Assembly: GCA_040768665.1 (NCBI GenBank)
Contig: JAXGMN010000047.1
Coordinates: 1 to 64,000 of the forward strand
Length of the DNA: 64,000 nt
Source: JABWBD01 sp040768665
Lineage (GTDB): Bacteria > Planctomycetota > Planctomycetia > Pirellulales > Thermoguttaceae
Direction of reading: 5' to 3'
A program made the translations under genes and the position numbers. Positions 8,189-18,600 of this stretch are shown here, piece after piece. The notes beneath the pieces are model-generated. The model did no database searches. It was given only the letters and a program-made list of their open reading frames with translations, and was not told where the DNA came from. How positions within the stretch are numbered: position 1 is the first letter of the stretch; each line of letters opens with the position of its first letter.

Positions 8189-10314
8189 TTCGACGATCCT
8201 CCTTCTTGGCCCATCCATGAATAGACCATGGTTTTTTCCCGTAATATGTGGGCCAGCCCCGCGCGGTCCTGGGACCTTGTCCGCAGGGCCTGGACCGCAA
8301 GTTCCATCGGCAGACATGCCGAAAACTTCAGCCCCTCGACGGCCTCGGGATCGATGTTGGGCAGGAACTCGCTGCTATCGCGATCTCGCAACTTCGCGAT
8401 CGCTCGTTCAACGACTTCGACGGGTATCGGATTCTCATAGACGAGCGTGAAATCTTCACTGACGAGGCTGCCCTTGCTCGCCTCGGCCAGTACCGGCGCC
8501 AGGCTCGCGTTGGTCCTCTGCCCGGCAAAGGTCCACCAGGCGACACCGTTGTCTTGGTTCGATACGAGTGCGGTCCCCTCGGCCCGAATCCAAGGAAACT
8601 GGGCTCGGATCTCATGGATCTGGTCCTTTGCCCGCCGGGACCACCACGCCCGCGAATCGTCGCCCGCCAGGACCCGCTTGATGGCCTGGCAGAGCCGAAA
8701 CGAGAGCCCCGGGCCCGTCCCTTTCCATCGCGTTCGGCCGCGCTCCTCGGATGGCTCCACGTGGGCGATGCGCCGCTGCCAGTCGATGTGGACCACCCGC
8801 CACGCGCGACCGCCCAACAGCAACACCCGCGGGCCATCCTGTTTGCCCAGGAACGTCAGCTCATCGACGAATCCCAACTCTCTTCGGCCGTGCAGAACTC
8901 CGAACAACGGTGGAGAGAGGAACACCGAAAGCAGCTCCAGGAAGTGGCGGCGGCCGTAGGTTTCCTCGCCTTTTCGGCCAATGCCGAGGATACCTTCCTC
9001 TTCCCAGAGGATTCCCTGCTGGAGCATCCAGTCGACGACTTCCCGAACTTGCTGCGGCGGCATCGCGGCAAAGGCCGGCACGCCGCGGACCCACTCCAAC
9101 CAGGTGTGCCTGCCGATGCCCTGCTCCTGCAGCACCAGGGCCATCAGTTGCTGGGCCAGGACGTGGTAGGGTTCCGGCGGCGGCTGGATCGGCTCCACGT
9201 AGCCTTCGGCCCAGAGGTCGATCAGGCCGGCCGCCTGCACGAGGGCCTCGTCCCGCGTGGCCAGAAACAAACAATTGCGTCTCGATCCAGGCCGCCGCCC
9301 CGTGCGTCCCATGCGCTGAAGGAAACTGGAGACCGTGGTCGGGCTGTCGATCTGGATTACCCGGTCGAGGTCGCCCACGTCGATGCCCAGCTCCAGGACG
9401 CTCGTGGCCACAATCACGCAGTCGTCCCGGTTGGCAAAGGCATCTTCTGCTTGTCGGCGCTGTTCCTGGCTCAAGGAGCTGTGCGTTACGAAGGCTGTCG
9501 TCCCTATCTGGCGGAGTTCGGCACCGAGTTCCTCTGCTCGGGCCCGGCTATCGACAAAGACCAGGCGCTTTTCGCCCCGGTGCAGTCGCGAAATGACCAC
9601 CGCCGCGTTCGACAGCGACCCAACGAAGTCGAGTTGGACCTCAGCGTCCATGCTGGCTGCATCGGCTGGCCGATAGATGGTGCGGGGTCCGGAACAGCTT
9701 GCCGCCAACCAGTCGATCAAGAGTTCAGGATTTCCCACCGTCGCCGAGAGCCCGATCCGCTGCAATTCCCGGCCGGCGATCCGCGTGATCCGCTCGAGCA
9801 CCGAGAGGAGATGCCAGCCCCGGTCGTCGCCGGCGAAGGCGTGGATCTCGTCGACGATCACCGCCCGCAGCCCGGAAAACAGGCTTCGGGCGTCGACGTT
9901 CGGCGAGACGAGCATCACCTCCAGCGACTCGGGCGTGGTGAGCAGACAGTCCGGCGGGTCTCGCAGGATATGCCGCCGCGCGGTGGTCTTCACGTCGCCG
10001 TGCCACAGCGCCGATCGCCGGCCCAGAAGCGTGCAGTATCGCTGCAGGCGGACGTCGAGGTTGTTGAGCAAAGCTCGGATTGGGCAGATGTAGAGCACGC
10101 TTAGCCCTGCCCAGCTCTCGGAAAGCATCCGCGAAGCGATCGGCAAGAAGGCGGCTTCCGTTTTCCCGCCCGCCGTCGGCGCGAGCACGATCATGTGCTT
10201 CCCGGCCAGAATGGTCGGGATGACCGCCTCCTGAAAAGGACGCAATTGCCGCCAGCCCAAGCTGTTGACGACGTGGTGCTGAACGGCGGGGTGCAGGAGG
10301 TCGAACGCGGACAT
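8185..10314 (-). CDS. brxHI: BREX-2 Lhr-like helicase BrxHI
   Basis: A 709-residue superfamily 2 helicase. The Q/Walker A region is visible as LRPFQEAVIPTI and APTAGGKT (residues 45-52). Motif Ia-like LYICPIRALLNN, the DEIH box in VIVDEIHAFAG, motif III GLSATVGNP, the helicase C motifs LVFVDSRARAEELG and VATSVLELGIDVGDLD, and motif VI QRMGRTGRRPG are all present. The remaining 300 residues resemble Lhr-type C-terminal regions. In type 2 BREX loci an Lhr-like helicase follows brxD, exactly as here (54 bases downstream). Its role in defence is established only genetically; DNA or RNA unwinding is inferred from motifs. All catalytic motifs look intact. Confidence 0.9.
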   Translation of the reverse strand: MSAFDLLHPAVQHHVVNSLGWRQLRPFQEAVIPTILAGKHMIVLAPTAGGKTEAAFLPIASRMLSESWAGLSVLYICPIRALLNNLDVRLQRYCTLLGRRSALWHGDVKTTARRHILRDPPDCLLTTPESLEVMLVSPNVDARSLFSGLRAVIVDEIHAFAGDDRGWHLLSVLERITRIAGRELQRIGLSATVGNPELLIDWLAASCSGPRTIYRPADAASMDAEVQLDFVGSLSNAAVVISRLHRGEKRLVFVDSRARAEELGAELRQIGTTAFVTHSSLSQEQRRQAEDAFANRDDCVIVATSVLELGIDVGDLDRVIQIDSPTTVSSFLQRMGRTGRRPGSRRNCLFLATRDEALVQAAGLIDLWAEGYVEPIQPPPEPYHVLAQQLMALVLQEQGIGRHTWLEWVRGVPAFAAMPPQQVREVVDWMLQQGILWEEEGILGIGRKGEETYGRRHFLELLSVFLSPPLFGVLHGRRELGFVDELTFLGKQDGPRVLLLGGRAWRVVHIDWQRRIAHVEPSEERGRTRWKGTGPGLSFRLCQAIKRVLAGDDSRAWWSRRAKDQIHEIRAQFPWIRAEGTALVSNQDNGVAWWTFAGQRTNASLAPVLAEASKGSLVSEDFTLVYENPIPVEVVERAIAKLRDRDSSEFLPNIDPEAVEGLKFSACLPMELAVQALRTRSQDRAGLAHILREKTMVYSWMGQEGGSSK

Positions 10315-10367
10315 TGTCAGTTGTCAGTTGTCAGTCGTCATTAGTCATTAGTCATTCGTCACTCCGC

Positions 10368-11687
10368 CTACATATCCAATTCGATTTCATCGACGTTCGA
10401 CGCCCCCATCGCCTGCCGCTCCACCGCCGTCAGCTCCGTCTCGGCGATCGTCAGAGCATAATGCTGTCGGGGGTCGAATTCCGGATGCTGGTCGACCCGG
10501 TCCAGGACGTCGGCGACGAGCTTCTTCAAGAAGATCCGCGGGGCGACACCGATCTTCCCACCGAGCTTGCCCGTCACGGCCGTAGCAAGTTCCCGGACAT
10601 ATTGGTCGTCGCAAAGCGTGGCAATCCGCTGGGGTGCCTCGGCGTGTTGGTGAAAGATGTCCCGGACTTTGCCGCCGACCTTGACCAATCGTTCCAGGTC
10701 GAACGCCGGCAGCCGGATCTGCACGGCCCGCGGATTGTCGAACCGCGGGTCGGTGTTGAAGTCCACGTGGAGCCGCTGGGCTAGCGGTTCAAGCCGCTGG
10801 GCGCCTTGGGGTCCGTCGAAAAAGGCCGGTGTGCCGGTAATCAGAAGATAAAGCCCCGGAAACCTGCCCGCATCGACTTCATCGATCAACTGCCGCAGCG
10901 CGTTGAGGCTCTTGTCGCGGACGTCTCCGCGAACCCGCTGAATTGTTTCCACTTCGTCCAAAATGATCAGGAGTCCCGCGTGGCCGGAATCGCGAAGCAC
11001 CGTGAGCAGGCCCTGCAAGAAGTTCAGGGCGCCAAAGTGATCGATATCGCCCTTGACCCCCGCGGCTCGTTTTGCACCGGCAGCCACGTTCGGCTGCCCG
11101 GCAAGCCAGGCTGCAATGCCGTCTGCGATGGCCGTATCGCCTGTCGTCTGGGCCTGGCGGTATCCACGCAGGGCTGCACTAAACATGGGGGCCTTGGCCG
11201 TGACTGCCGCCAGACGTTGCTCCAATAGCTCGCCCGTCCTCTCCAGCAGCCGCCTGTTGTCGTTCGGGTCAATGGTGCCCTCGGCGAGGACATCTTCTTC
11301 CAGTGTATAGAACCATCCATCGAGGACATTTCGCAAAGCGCCCTGCGGCGTATCGGCCGTGGCCAATCGCTCCATCAGCCGGCGGTAGACGGTTTCCAGG
11401 CGATGCAACGGAGTCTCCGTCTCCGACACCTGGACTTCGGACGTGGCAAACCCGATCTTCTTTGCTCGTTCCGCAAGCCAGCGAGCGAGAAAGGTCTTCC
11501 CGCAACCATACTCCCCTCGAACCGCTTTGAAAACACTGCCACCTGCCTTCACGCTCTGAATTTCCTGATCAATCGTGCCCTCGAACCGTTCAAGGCCCGT
11601 GGCAAACGCATCCAAGCTGTGGCTGGGAACGGTGCCCCGGCGCAAAGCGTCGATAATTTCGTGGCGTCGTTGCGGGCTGATCGACAT
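10368..11687 (-). CDS. brxD: BREX-2 ATP-binding protein BrxD
   Basis: A 439-residue AAA-type ATPase. Walker A is GEYGCGKT (residues 58-65) and Walker B is LLIILDEVETI near residue 248. Other family stretches are LITGTPAFFDGPQG and GVAPRIFLKKLVADVLDRV. These fit the BREX system ATP-binding protein BrxD, a known component of type 2 BREX whose molecular job is unclear. The start MSISPQRRHEIID at 11687 is chosen because the longer frame to 11741 only reads through the first REP unit. The gene is separated from pglZ by 1.2 kb of repeat array instead of the tight spacing usual in BREX operons, so a shared transcript would have to cross about 18 hairpins. Confidence 0.92.
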   Translation of the reverse strand: MSISPQRRHEIIDALRRGTVPSHSLDAFATGLERFEGTIDQEIQSVKAGGSVFKAVRGEYGCGKTFLARWLAERAKKIGFATSEVQVSETETPLHRLETVYRRLMERLATADTPQGALRNVLDGWFYTLEEDVLAEGTIDPNDNRRLLERTGELLEQRLAAVTAKAPMFSAALRGYRQAQTTGDTAIADGIAAWLAGQPNVAAGAKRAAGVKGDIDHFGALNFLQGLLTVLRDSGHAGLLIILDEVETIQRVRGDVRDKSLNALRQLIDEVDAGRFPGLYLLITGTPAFFDGPQGAQRLEPLAQRLHVDFNTDPRFDNPRAVQIRLPAFDLERLVKVGGKVRDIFHQHAEAPQRIATLCDDQYVRELATAVTGKLGGKIGVAPRIFLKKLVADVLDRVDQHPEFDPRQHYALTIAETELTAVERQAMGASNVDEIELDM

Positions 11688-11700
11688 AGACACTATCTCA

Positions 11701-12250
11701 CTCCCCACCGGCCCCGTGCCGGTGGAAAACAGGTTTGGCAACTACCAGCGGGCCATCGCGCGGCAATCGTTCCCCACCGGCCGCGTGCCGGTGGGAAACA
11801 GGGCTGGCAACTACCAGCGGGCCATCGCGCGGCAATCGTTCCCCACCGGCCGCGTGCCGGTGGGAACAGGTTGGCAACTACCAGCGGGCCATCGCGCAGC
11901 AATCGTTCCCCACCGGCCGCGTGCCGGTGGGAAACAGGTTTGGCAACTACCAGCGGGCCATCGCGCAGCAATCGTTCCCCACCGGCCGCGTGCCGGTGGG
12001 AAACAGGTTTGGCAACTACCAGCGGGCCATCGCGCAGCAATCGTTCCCCACCGGCCCCGTGCCGGTGGAAACCAGGTTTGGCAACTACCACCGGCCCATC
12101 GCGCAACAATCTTTCCCCACCGGCCGCGTGCCGGTGGAAACCAGGTTTGGCAACTACCACCGGCCCATCGCGCAACAATCTTTCCCCACCGGCCCCGTGC
12201 CGGTGGAAACCAGGTTTGGCAACTACCGAGCGCGCGAGCACGACTTCTTT
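11701..12250. repeat. REP-like array A, first half (8 units of about 69 nt)
   Basis: Eight tandem units. Each has a hairpin CCCCACCGG-(N)-CCGGTGGG followed by GGTTTGGCAACTAC and a 25-nt spacer beginning CAGCGGGCCATCGCG. The reverse complement of the tail is GTAGTTGCCAAACC, so on the minus strand each hairpin is preceded by GTAG. Units differ by only a few bases, including in the spacer, so the array grew by tandem duplication of hairpin plus spacer. Confidence 0.92.
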
Positions 12251-12258
12251 GCTTGCCC

Positions 12259-12918
12259 GTAGTTTCCAAACCCCGTCCCACCGGCTCAGGGCCGGTGGGG
12301 ACGAAGAACATCGGGTGCGTCCAGCGTAGTCTCCAAACCCCGTCCCACCGGCTCAGGGCCGGTGGGGACGAAGAACATCGGTGCGTCCAGCGTAGTTTCC
12401 AAACCCCGTCCCACCGGCTCAGGGCCGGTGGGGACGAAGAACATCGGTGCGTCCACCGTAGTTTCCAAACCCCGTCCCACCGGCTCGGGGCCGGTGGGGA
12501 CGAAGAACATCGGTGCGTCCAGCGTAGTTTCCAAACCCCGTTCCACCGGCTCAGGGCCGGTGGGGACGAAAAACATCGGTGCGTCCAGCGTAGTTTCCAA
12601 ACCCCGTTCCACCGGCTCAGGGCCGGTGGGGACGAAAAACATCGGTGTGCCCACCGTAGTTTCCAAACCCCGTCCCACCGGCTCAGGGCCGGTGGGGACG
12701 AAGAACATCGGTGCGTCCACCGTAGTTTCCAAACCCGTCCCACCGGCTCGGGGCCGGTGGGGACGAAGAACATCGGTGCGTCCAGCGTAGTTTCCAAACC
12801 CCATCCCACCGGCTCGGGGCCGGTGAGGACGAAAAACATCGGTCGGTCCACCGTTGTTTCCAAACCCCATCCCACCGGCTCAGGGCCGGTGGGGACGAAG
12901 AACATCGCCGGCTCCAGC
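12259..12918. repeat. REP-like array A, second half (10 units of about 66 nt, opposite orientation)
   Basis: Ten tandem units in the reverse orientation to the first half. Each reads GTAGTTTCCAAACCCC, then hairpin CCCACCGGCTC-(N)-GGCCGGTGGGG, then a spacer beginning ACGAAGAACATCGG. The spacer is unrelated to that of the first half, so the halves expanded independently. The array ends 9 bases before the pglZ stop codon. Large open frames across it are artefacts of unit lengths near multiples of three. Confidence 0.92.
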
Positions 12919-12927
12919 AAATGCGGC

Positions 12928-15657
12928 TCATTCCCCGCCCTCTATATCAAACTGCCGCCACAGCAGTTCGCGGTTGAGTTGAACCGTATCCGATGCCTCA
13001 TCCCGAGTGAGAATCGGATACCCCTCGACGTTCAAGATCCGCTGAATCGCAGCCACCAGACCAGGCAGGCGGAAAGCCGGCTGTTGCATCTTCACGGCCA
13101 ATGCCGCGGAGGTCAGCTTCCCGCCTTGCTCCGTAAGCGACAACAGCAGTTTCCGAATCGAATCATCCGAGGGGGGAATACGCCCGCCAAGCCGCTTCTG
13201 CTCAGCAAACACGGGCGAGGCGAACAGCTCACCGAGCCAGGCGGGACCGGTCGGCGACCCGGCTACCGTCGCCGCCGCTGCCGGTTCCGCGGCCGGAGTC
13301 TCCTCCCGGTCGAGGTCAAAGAGCATCCCTGCCGGCTTCTTTCGCGGCGCTCGTTTCTTCGGCGCCGGCGGTTCCACGCTCATCGGCACCGGGTCTTCCA
13401 GCGGCGTGAACCACCAGGCGGGTGTATCCACGGGCGGTTCGCTCCAACCCTCCGGCAAATCGTGCCGAGCGGACAGCACCGCGATGGGGATCACCACCTC
13501 CTGCATCGTCACTCCGCCATGGTAACCGTTCTTCTTCATGCTGTAGCGAACTCTCTCGCTCCACGGAGCGATCAGGCGCTGATCGGCCGGCATGACGATC
13601 CGGTCGCCGGCCAACAGGATTTCATCCTCTGCGGCAGCGCCGTCGCTCGGACGCCAGCGATCGCTCGAGTCCTGGCCCTGCCGGCGCTGCTGCGTCTGGT
13701 GGTCGAGAACATGCCCGTGGTCGCTCACCAGGATGACGAGTCGCCCCGCGGCACGGGCTTCGTGCAAGAGCATGGGCAGCACCTTGATTTCTTCACCGCT
13801 CCAACGAACATCCAACTGGTCGCCCTTCAGGAGGTGGTCGTCCACCGCATTGATCACCACGCCGACGATCCGACGCCGGACGGAGGAAATTTCTTCGATC
13901 ACCCCAGCCGCCAAGGCCGTCTCCTCGCCGCTCTGCAGCGCATCCTTGTGGAACAGCACCGGCGGCGGATTTGTCTTGCACGCACGAACCAGCGCCGAGT
14001 GTTCTGCAAAGCCCGCGCGTTCATCGCTTGCCTGCCCTTGCCGCAAGCGCCCGCACAACAAGCTCGTGCGACACACTTCGGTGACCGAGGGCAATGCGGC
14101 GATGCCTGGCCAAACTCCGTCGTGGTCGTCCCGACGAATTTCGAACCAATCCTGACGCGTCAGATCCTGAACCAGCTCGCGGAAAACCGCGAAGCTCATG
14201 CCGTCGATCACCAACAGCAGCACGGGCAACTGGCTGGCCAGCGGAGCGACGACCTCGTCGAGTGTCCGCTCGATGGGAATCACCCCGTCGGGTCGGGAAC
14301 CCGCCGCGATCCAATCCCGAAGAAGCGTGGCGAATCTCAGATTCTGCTTTTCGCGAATTTCTCGCACCTTGGCGAACATTTGACTGTAGGCATCGGCAAG
14401 CTCCCGCCGGGGCTCGCCGCCCAACAGCGTGTTCCGCGCCCAGTCCACGTAGCTGCCCCACAGAGCGTGTCGCTGAGCCGCTTCGGCTAGCGAGGCAGCA
14501 TCGGCGGCGCCGGCGTCTCGATAGCCGATCAGCCAACGAAGCAATCGTGCCGACATTTCCACCCGTTGCAGGCGGCGGGTCTGCCGTTGCCAGCGAGCCT
14601 GTTCATGCTCGACCACTTCGCGATACGCTTCCGTCACTGCCGGCGGAACCTCCGAGACGTGACTCCCGAGGGCCGCTTTCAACGTCTTTCCGTAGCGGCC
14701 CAATCGTTGCTCGAACCCTCTGGGCGACGTGCTGCTGAGATGCGCGTAATCGACCGCCTCCACCGCTTCCAGGATCTGGTCGGCTCGCTGGAGCCATTCG
14801 ACTCGGGTCTTCGATTCGGGAAGGTGCAACCGCACGACTTCCGTTGCCGCCGCCGCCCACCGCTGGGCGATCATTTCGTTGAGTTTGGCACTCCCGACGT
14901 ACTTCTCCATCCGGCCGGCGGCCCGATCCAGCTTGCCGCGCGCTTGGTCGTGGTACACCACGGCCAGGGCCAGGCCCACCGCTAGGGCGCCTGCCTGCTG
15001 GTTCACGCCGGCGCACTCCAGCACTGCCTCGGCAGCGCTGCCCGCCGACGCCGCGAGCCACTGCCTGGCGGCTTCGCGGAAGCTCTCGTGAGACTCGCGG
15101 TATCGCCGGCAGCTCTCTTCGTCCATCGACCACTTCAACAGGTCGACCAGGTCGGGGCGCGCGATCGACATCCCCACCTGCCGTTCGAGCAAGATTGCCC
15201 ACACGGTCTCGGCGTCCAACACTCCGCTCGGAACCGGGGAATACCCTTGGATCGGCGCAAGCTCTACCAGGCGTTCTGCCATCCAAGGGTGCTCGTTCAC
15301 CCGCGGATCGATATGCCGGGCCTGGAACAGCTCCTTGACGATCTGCCAATTGTCGATCGGGTAGCATTTCCGCCGTGCCAGCCGGACACGGACGTCCAGG
15401 TCGATCTCTTCGGGCGAGAGCGTGGTCACGAGCACCTTGAGCACGCCTTCGGGTGTCTCCTCCTGCAGCGCCACCCGCATCGCCAGCATCGAATCGCACT
15501 GCGCGATGTGGTAGGTCTCTTCGCCGAACTTCTGCGGCGACTGTCCCGCCCAGCGACCCTTGGCGTGGATCCCGAACACTCGAGCGTTGTCCGCGTGCCT
15601 TCGGATATTGGTCACCTGGGCGCGAATCTGACCAAAGGTAGGAGCCGGTGCTGCCAT
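12928..15657 (-). CDS. pglZ: BREX-2 phosphatase-fold protein PglZ
   Basis: A 909-residue protein with the PglZ domain in its second half: VLLLVIDGMSFAVFREL supplies the metal-binding Asp of the alkaline-phosphatase superfamily, followed by IAALPSVTEVCRTSLLCG, GVVINAVDDHL and the metal-site-like RLVILVSDHGHVLDH. PglZ is the defining component of BREX; its exact activity is unresolved, with a nuclease or phosphatase role discussed. The start at 15657 (ATGGCAGCACCG) is chosen because AGGAGG sits 9 bases upstream; a TTG seven codons earlier only adds residues that encode this ribosome site. It is followed by array A. Length is normal for the type 2 family and no key motif seems missing. Confidence 0.92.
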   Translation of the reverse strand: MAAPAPTFGQIRAQVTNIRRHADNARVFGIHAKGRWAGQSPQKFGEETYHIAQCDSMLAMRVALQEETPEGVLKVLVTTLSPEEIDLDVRVRLARRKCYPIDNWQIVKELFQARHIDPRVNEHPWMAERLVELAPIQGYSPVPSGVLDAETVWAILLERQVGMSIARPDLVDLLKWSMDEESCRRYRESHESFREAARQWLAASAGSAAEAVLECAGVNQQAGALAVGLALAVVYHDQARGKLDRAAGRMEKYVGSAKLNEMIAQRWAAAATEVVRLHLPESKTRVEWLQRADQILEAVEAVDYAHLSSTSPRGFEQRLGRYGKTLKAALGSHVSEVPPAVTEAYREVVEHEQARWQRQTRRLQRVEMSARLLRWLIGYRDAGAADAASLAEAAQRHALWGSYVDWARNTLLGGEPRRELADAYSQMFAKVREIREKQNLRFATLLRDWIAAGSRPDGVIPIERTLDEVVAPLASQLPVLLLVIDGMSFAVFRELVQDLTRQDWFEIRRDDHDGVWPGIAALPSVTEVCRTSLLCGRLRQGQASDERAGFAEHSALVRACKTNPPPVLFHKDALQSGEETALAAGVIEEISSVRRRIVGVVINAVDDHLLKGDQLDVRWSGEEIKVLPMLLHEARAAGRLVILVSDHGHVLDHQTQQRRQGQDSSDRWRPSDGAAAEDEILLAGDRIVMPADQRLIAPWSERVRYSMKKNGYHGGVTMQEVVIPIAVLSARHDLPEGWSEPPVDTPAWWFTPLEDPVPMSVEPPAPKKRAPRKKPAGMLFDLDREETPAAEPAAAATVAGSPTGPAWLGELFASPVFAEQKRLGGRIPPSDDSIRKLLLSLTEQGGKLTSAALAVKMQQPAFRLPGLVAAIQRILNVEGYPILTRDEASDTVQLNRELLWRQFDIEGGE

Positions 15658-15674
15658 ATTCACTTCCCTCCTCG

Positions 15675-18600
15675 TCAATACGCCAAGAGATCGACAATCT
15701 GCGGCTGGGCTTCGCCTTCAAGTCCTTTTGGATCTGTGCCAAAACGGGTTCAGCCTTGTCGGCCGTGAGGTCGTCCCGGCTGCCTTCACTGATGAGCCTT
15801 ATGCCCGGTTGTGGCGGGGCAATTGTGGGACCTGGCCCGGGCCTGAGATCGGGATCCGGTTCCGGCTTCGGCGGCTTCTTGCTCTTTGCCGCCTCCGCGA
15901 GCAACCGAACGGCCCTTCCCTGCGCGTCCCGTAGTGTCGATGCCAATGCGACCGCGTATTCGTCAGCCTGGAGCGCCTCGCAGACCGTATCGCGAATTTC
16001 TTTCGCTCGCGCCTGGTACTCGTCGGGCAACTGCACGACGTCGTCAAAAATGCTCCAGGTCGTGGCGTCCAACCGCTCTACCAGTTCCCCCGCACTCTTG
16101 AGGCTCTTGCCCATCGCCGCCTCCGAACTGACACACTCGGCGTCGGCGATCGCCAGGACGACGTCGTTCTGGTGGCACAGGATCAGTCGATCGACCAGGC
16201 TCAACACCGCCGTCGCCGTCTTCAGCCGCGGCGCTTCGGCAACGGTCAGCCCCATTTTGTCCAGTCGGTCCCGCAGCGCGCGACACAAATTCCGGCAGGC
16301 GGCCTGGGCGCCTTCGGCCATTTTCTTTGTGCCCAGGCCCAGTTCCGTCACGTTGGCCTCGTTCAGAAGAGGCGAGGGTGTCAAGCCGAAGATGCTGCCC
16401 GCGCGCTGAACCGCGAGCTTCCATTTTTCGTCCGGCGGGCCGATCCAGGGCTTCAGTTCCATCTGGTCCGACATCGTCGTGAGCGTGGCTTCGGCCGGGG
16501 CGGAATGCAGATAGAAGCTCCGGGTCGTCTGCTCCGCAAAGATCAGGATGACGAGGTTCTGAACCGGCTTGGGCAGCCCCCTCGGCCGCGGCAGATCCAT
16601 CCAGTTCCGCAACTGACCGACCGACGCCGTGCCGCCCGCCTCGACGATCTTTGGGTTGAAGTGGTTCTTCCAATATTGGCCCAGCACGAAGTGCGTTTCA
16701 TGCATCTCGCCCAGCAGAAGCGGGTTGGCGATCGCCCGCATCAGCGGCCGTAGGGCCTTGTCGACCTCGATACGGCCGTCCGTGGCCTCGGTCGCCTTCT
16801 GAACTTCCTCGTAGACCTTCTTCAGGTTAGCTCCCTTGGGCGGCGCCTCGAATTTCGGATGCGCCGGGTACTGATGCTCCAGGGCCTGCTCCAAAAGGTG
16901 CTGCATGGCGTCCTTCAGGTTCACGGCCACCGGCGGCTGCGGGTCGAACGCCGGCCAGAGCGACTGAAACTGCTCGCTCAGCTCGTGGGCGGTGTCGATC
17001 GAATCGGTCGATTGCCGATCGATCCCGTAGGCCACCTCCAGGTGATGGAGCACCCGCTGCCGCAATTGGCTCCGCTGGTTTTCCAGCAGGGCCTTGGCCA
17101 CGGGCCGATCCTGGAAAGGAAGAATGCTCGCGTATCCGTCAAACCGCTCGCCGGTAAGAATATGCTCCAGGATCACCAGCAGCCCCAGGTCGCTGCGCGT
17201 GTTCGGGCGAAGAAACGCGGGAATCCATGCCAGGGTCCGGGTGCCACCGGAGTAATCCTCGCGAAACTTCTGGAGCCGGGCGACGTCGTCCTGCGGCGAG
17301 TGCCCTGGTTCGTCGAACGGGAAGTCGATCACCAGCTTCCAATCATTGCCCCCGGATTCCAGCGAAGAATCGGGCAGACTGCGAATGTTGCCAAAGATGA
17401 CTTCGCAAGTCCGCTCCGTATTCCGCCAGGTGAACTCATGGGTGAGAAAGAACTCGTCGCGATTGTCGACGCCCATCTGTTCGAAAATCATCTGGCGGAC
17501 CAGCCGCACCTGGTTGCCGTGATTGTCCTCGCGGCGGGCCTGCTCGATGATCCGCTCGGTGTCCACACCCGTGAGCTGAACGCGGATCGACGGATTCGCC
17601 GCCTCGTCGCCGACTTTGATCTCGCCCACCTCGGAGGCCCACGCCTTGCATCGCTGGAGCACCAAGGCCCCCTCGGTGCCTCCGGGCGGCACCTTGATCG
17701 TACCGTGGTTCAACGCGGCCAGGCGATTGGCGTTCAACCCCTTGAGCGACTCCACGCCCGGCACCAACGCGGCCAGCAGCAGCGTCTTCACCAGCCGGTC
17801 GTCGGCCCGGAAGGCAACTCGCCGCGGATCGGAGTACGGCAGGGCCTCGACGTCTCCCTGTCGGATATTGTGCTGCTTTTCCAAAAGCGGCAAAAGCTTC
17901 TGGTGATAGAGCCGTTTCGCGTTCTCGAACTGAAGCGCCATGTCTTGGCTGAACGCCTCGTCGCCGTGCGCAATGACGTCGAACAGATCGCCCACGGGCA
18001 CGATGTCGCCCACCTTCAGCGTCTCTCGCTGCGCGACCAAAAGCAGCATCATCACCTTCAAGGCCGTCCGTTCCCGCTGGAGCACGCTGGAAACGCCGAT
18101 CAGCGTATCGACCAAGGCCGGGCTGAAGGGATACACCTTTCGGAAGATGTCCCGGTCGTACTTGGTCGTCAGCAGCGCGTTCATCACGTCCTGCCGGACC
18201 TTGGTCGACTGTTCAAAGGCGTCATCAAGCTCTTCCTTGGCCGCGTCATCTTTGGGCTTCAGGACCCGTATCTCGGCGATCGCGGGCAGGTTGCGGTCCT
18301 CCAGGGTGATCTTGTGGAAACGCCCCTCCCAATGCCGCAGGGCATCGCTGAAGTTGAGCTTTTCCGAACCGGTGATATTATCGCCCACCAGGTCGGCCAG
18401 ATCTCTCTGCCGGGCCACAAAGCTCACCAGCGGGATCGGCCGGTCGGCTCGCTGGGCCTCGACCAGCTTGGCCAGCTTCTGACCTTCCTGGTGCATGAAG
18501 TCCAGCCGCGCCGCGTGGCTCGCCAGCCAGAGAACCAGTTCGTCCAGGAACAGGATCACCGCATCGTAGCCCAAGCTCTTGGCGTGCTTGCTGATCACCG

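Noticed and set aside
11701..12918. Regular repeats resembling a CRISPR array (also 26098-26963 and 27733-28166)
   Set aside because: The spacers within an array are nearly identical, units contain strong hairpins with GTAG tails, orientation flips within arrays, and no cas genes occur in the window. They are REP-like elements.
11575..14490. A 971-residue plus-strand open frame with repeated peptide motifs
   Set aside because: It translates array A and then the antisense of pglZ. Several frames are open over the array on both strands because units are close to multiples of three and rich in G+C.
14603..15674. C-terminal extension of PglY over pglZ
   Set aside because: Out of frame with a well-conserved pglZ, rich in Arg/Gly as expected for a shadow frame, and PglY already ends with its usual SWRI segment.
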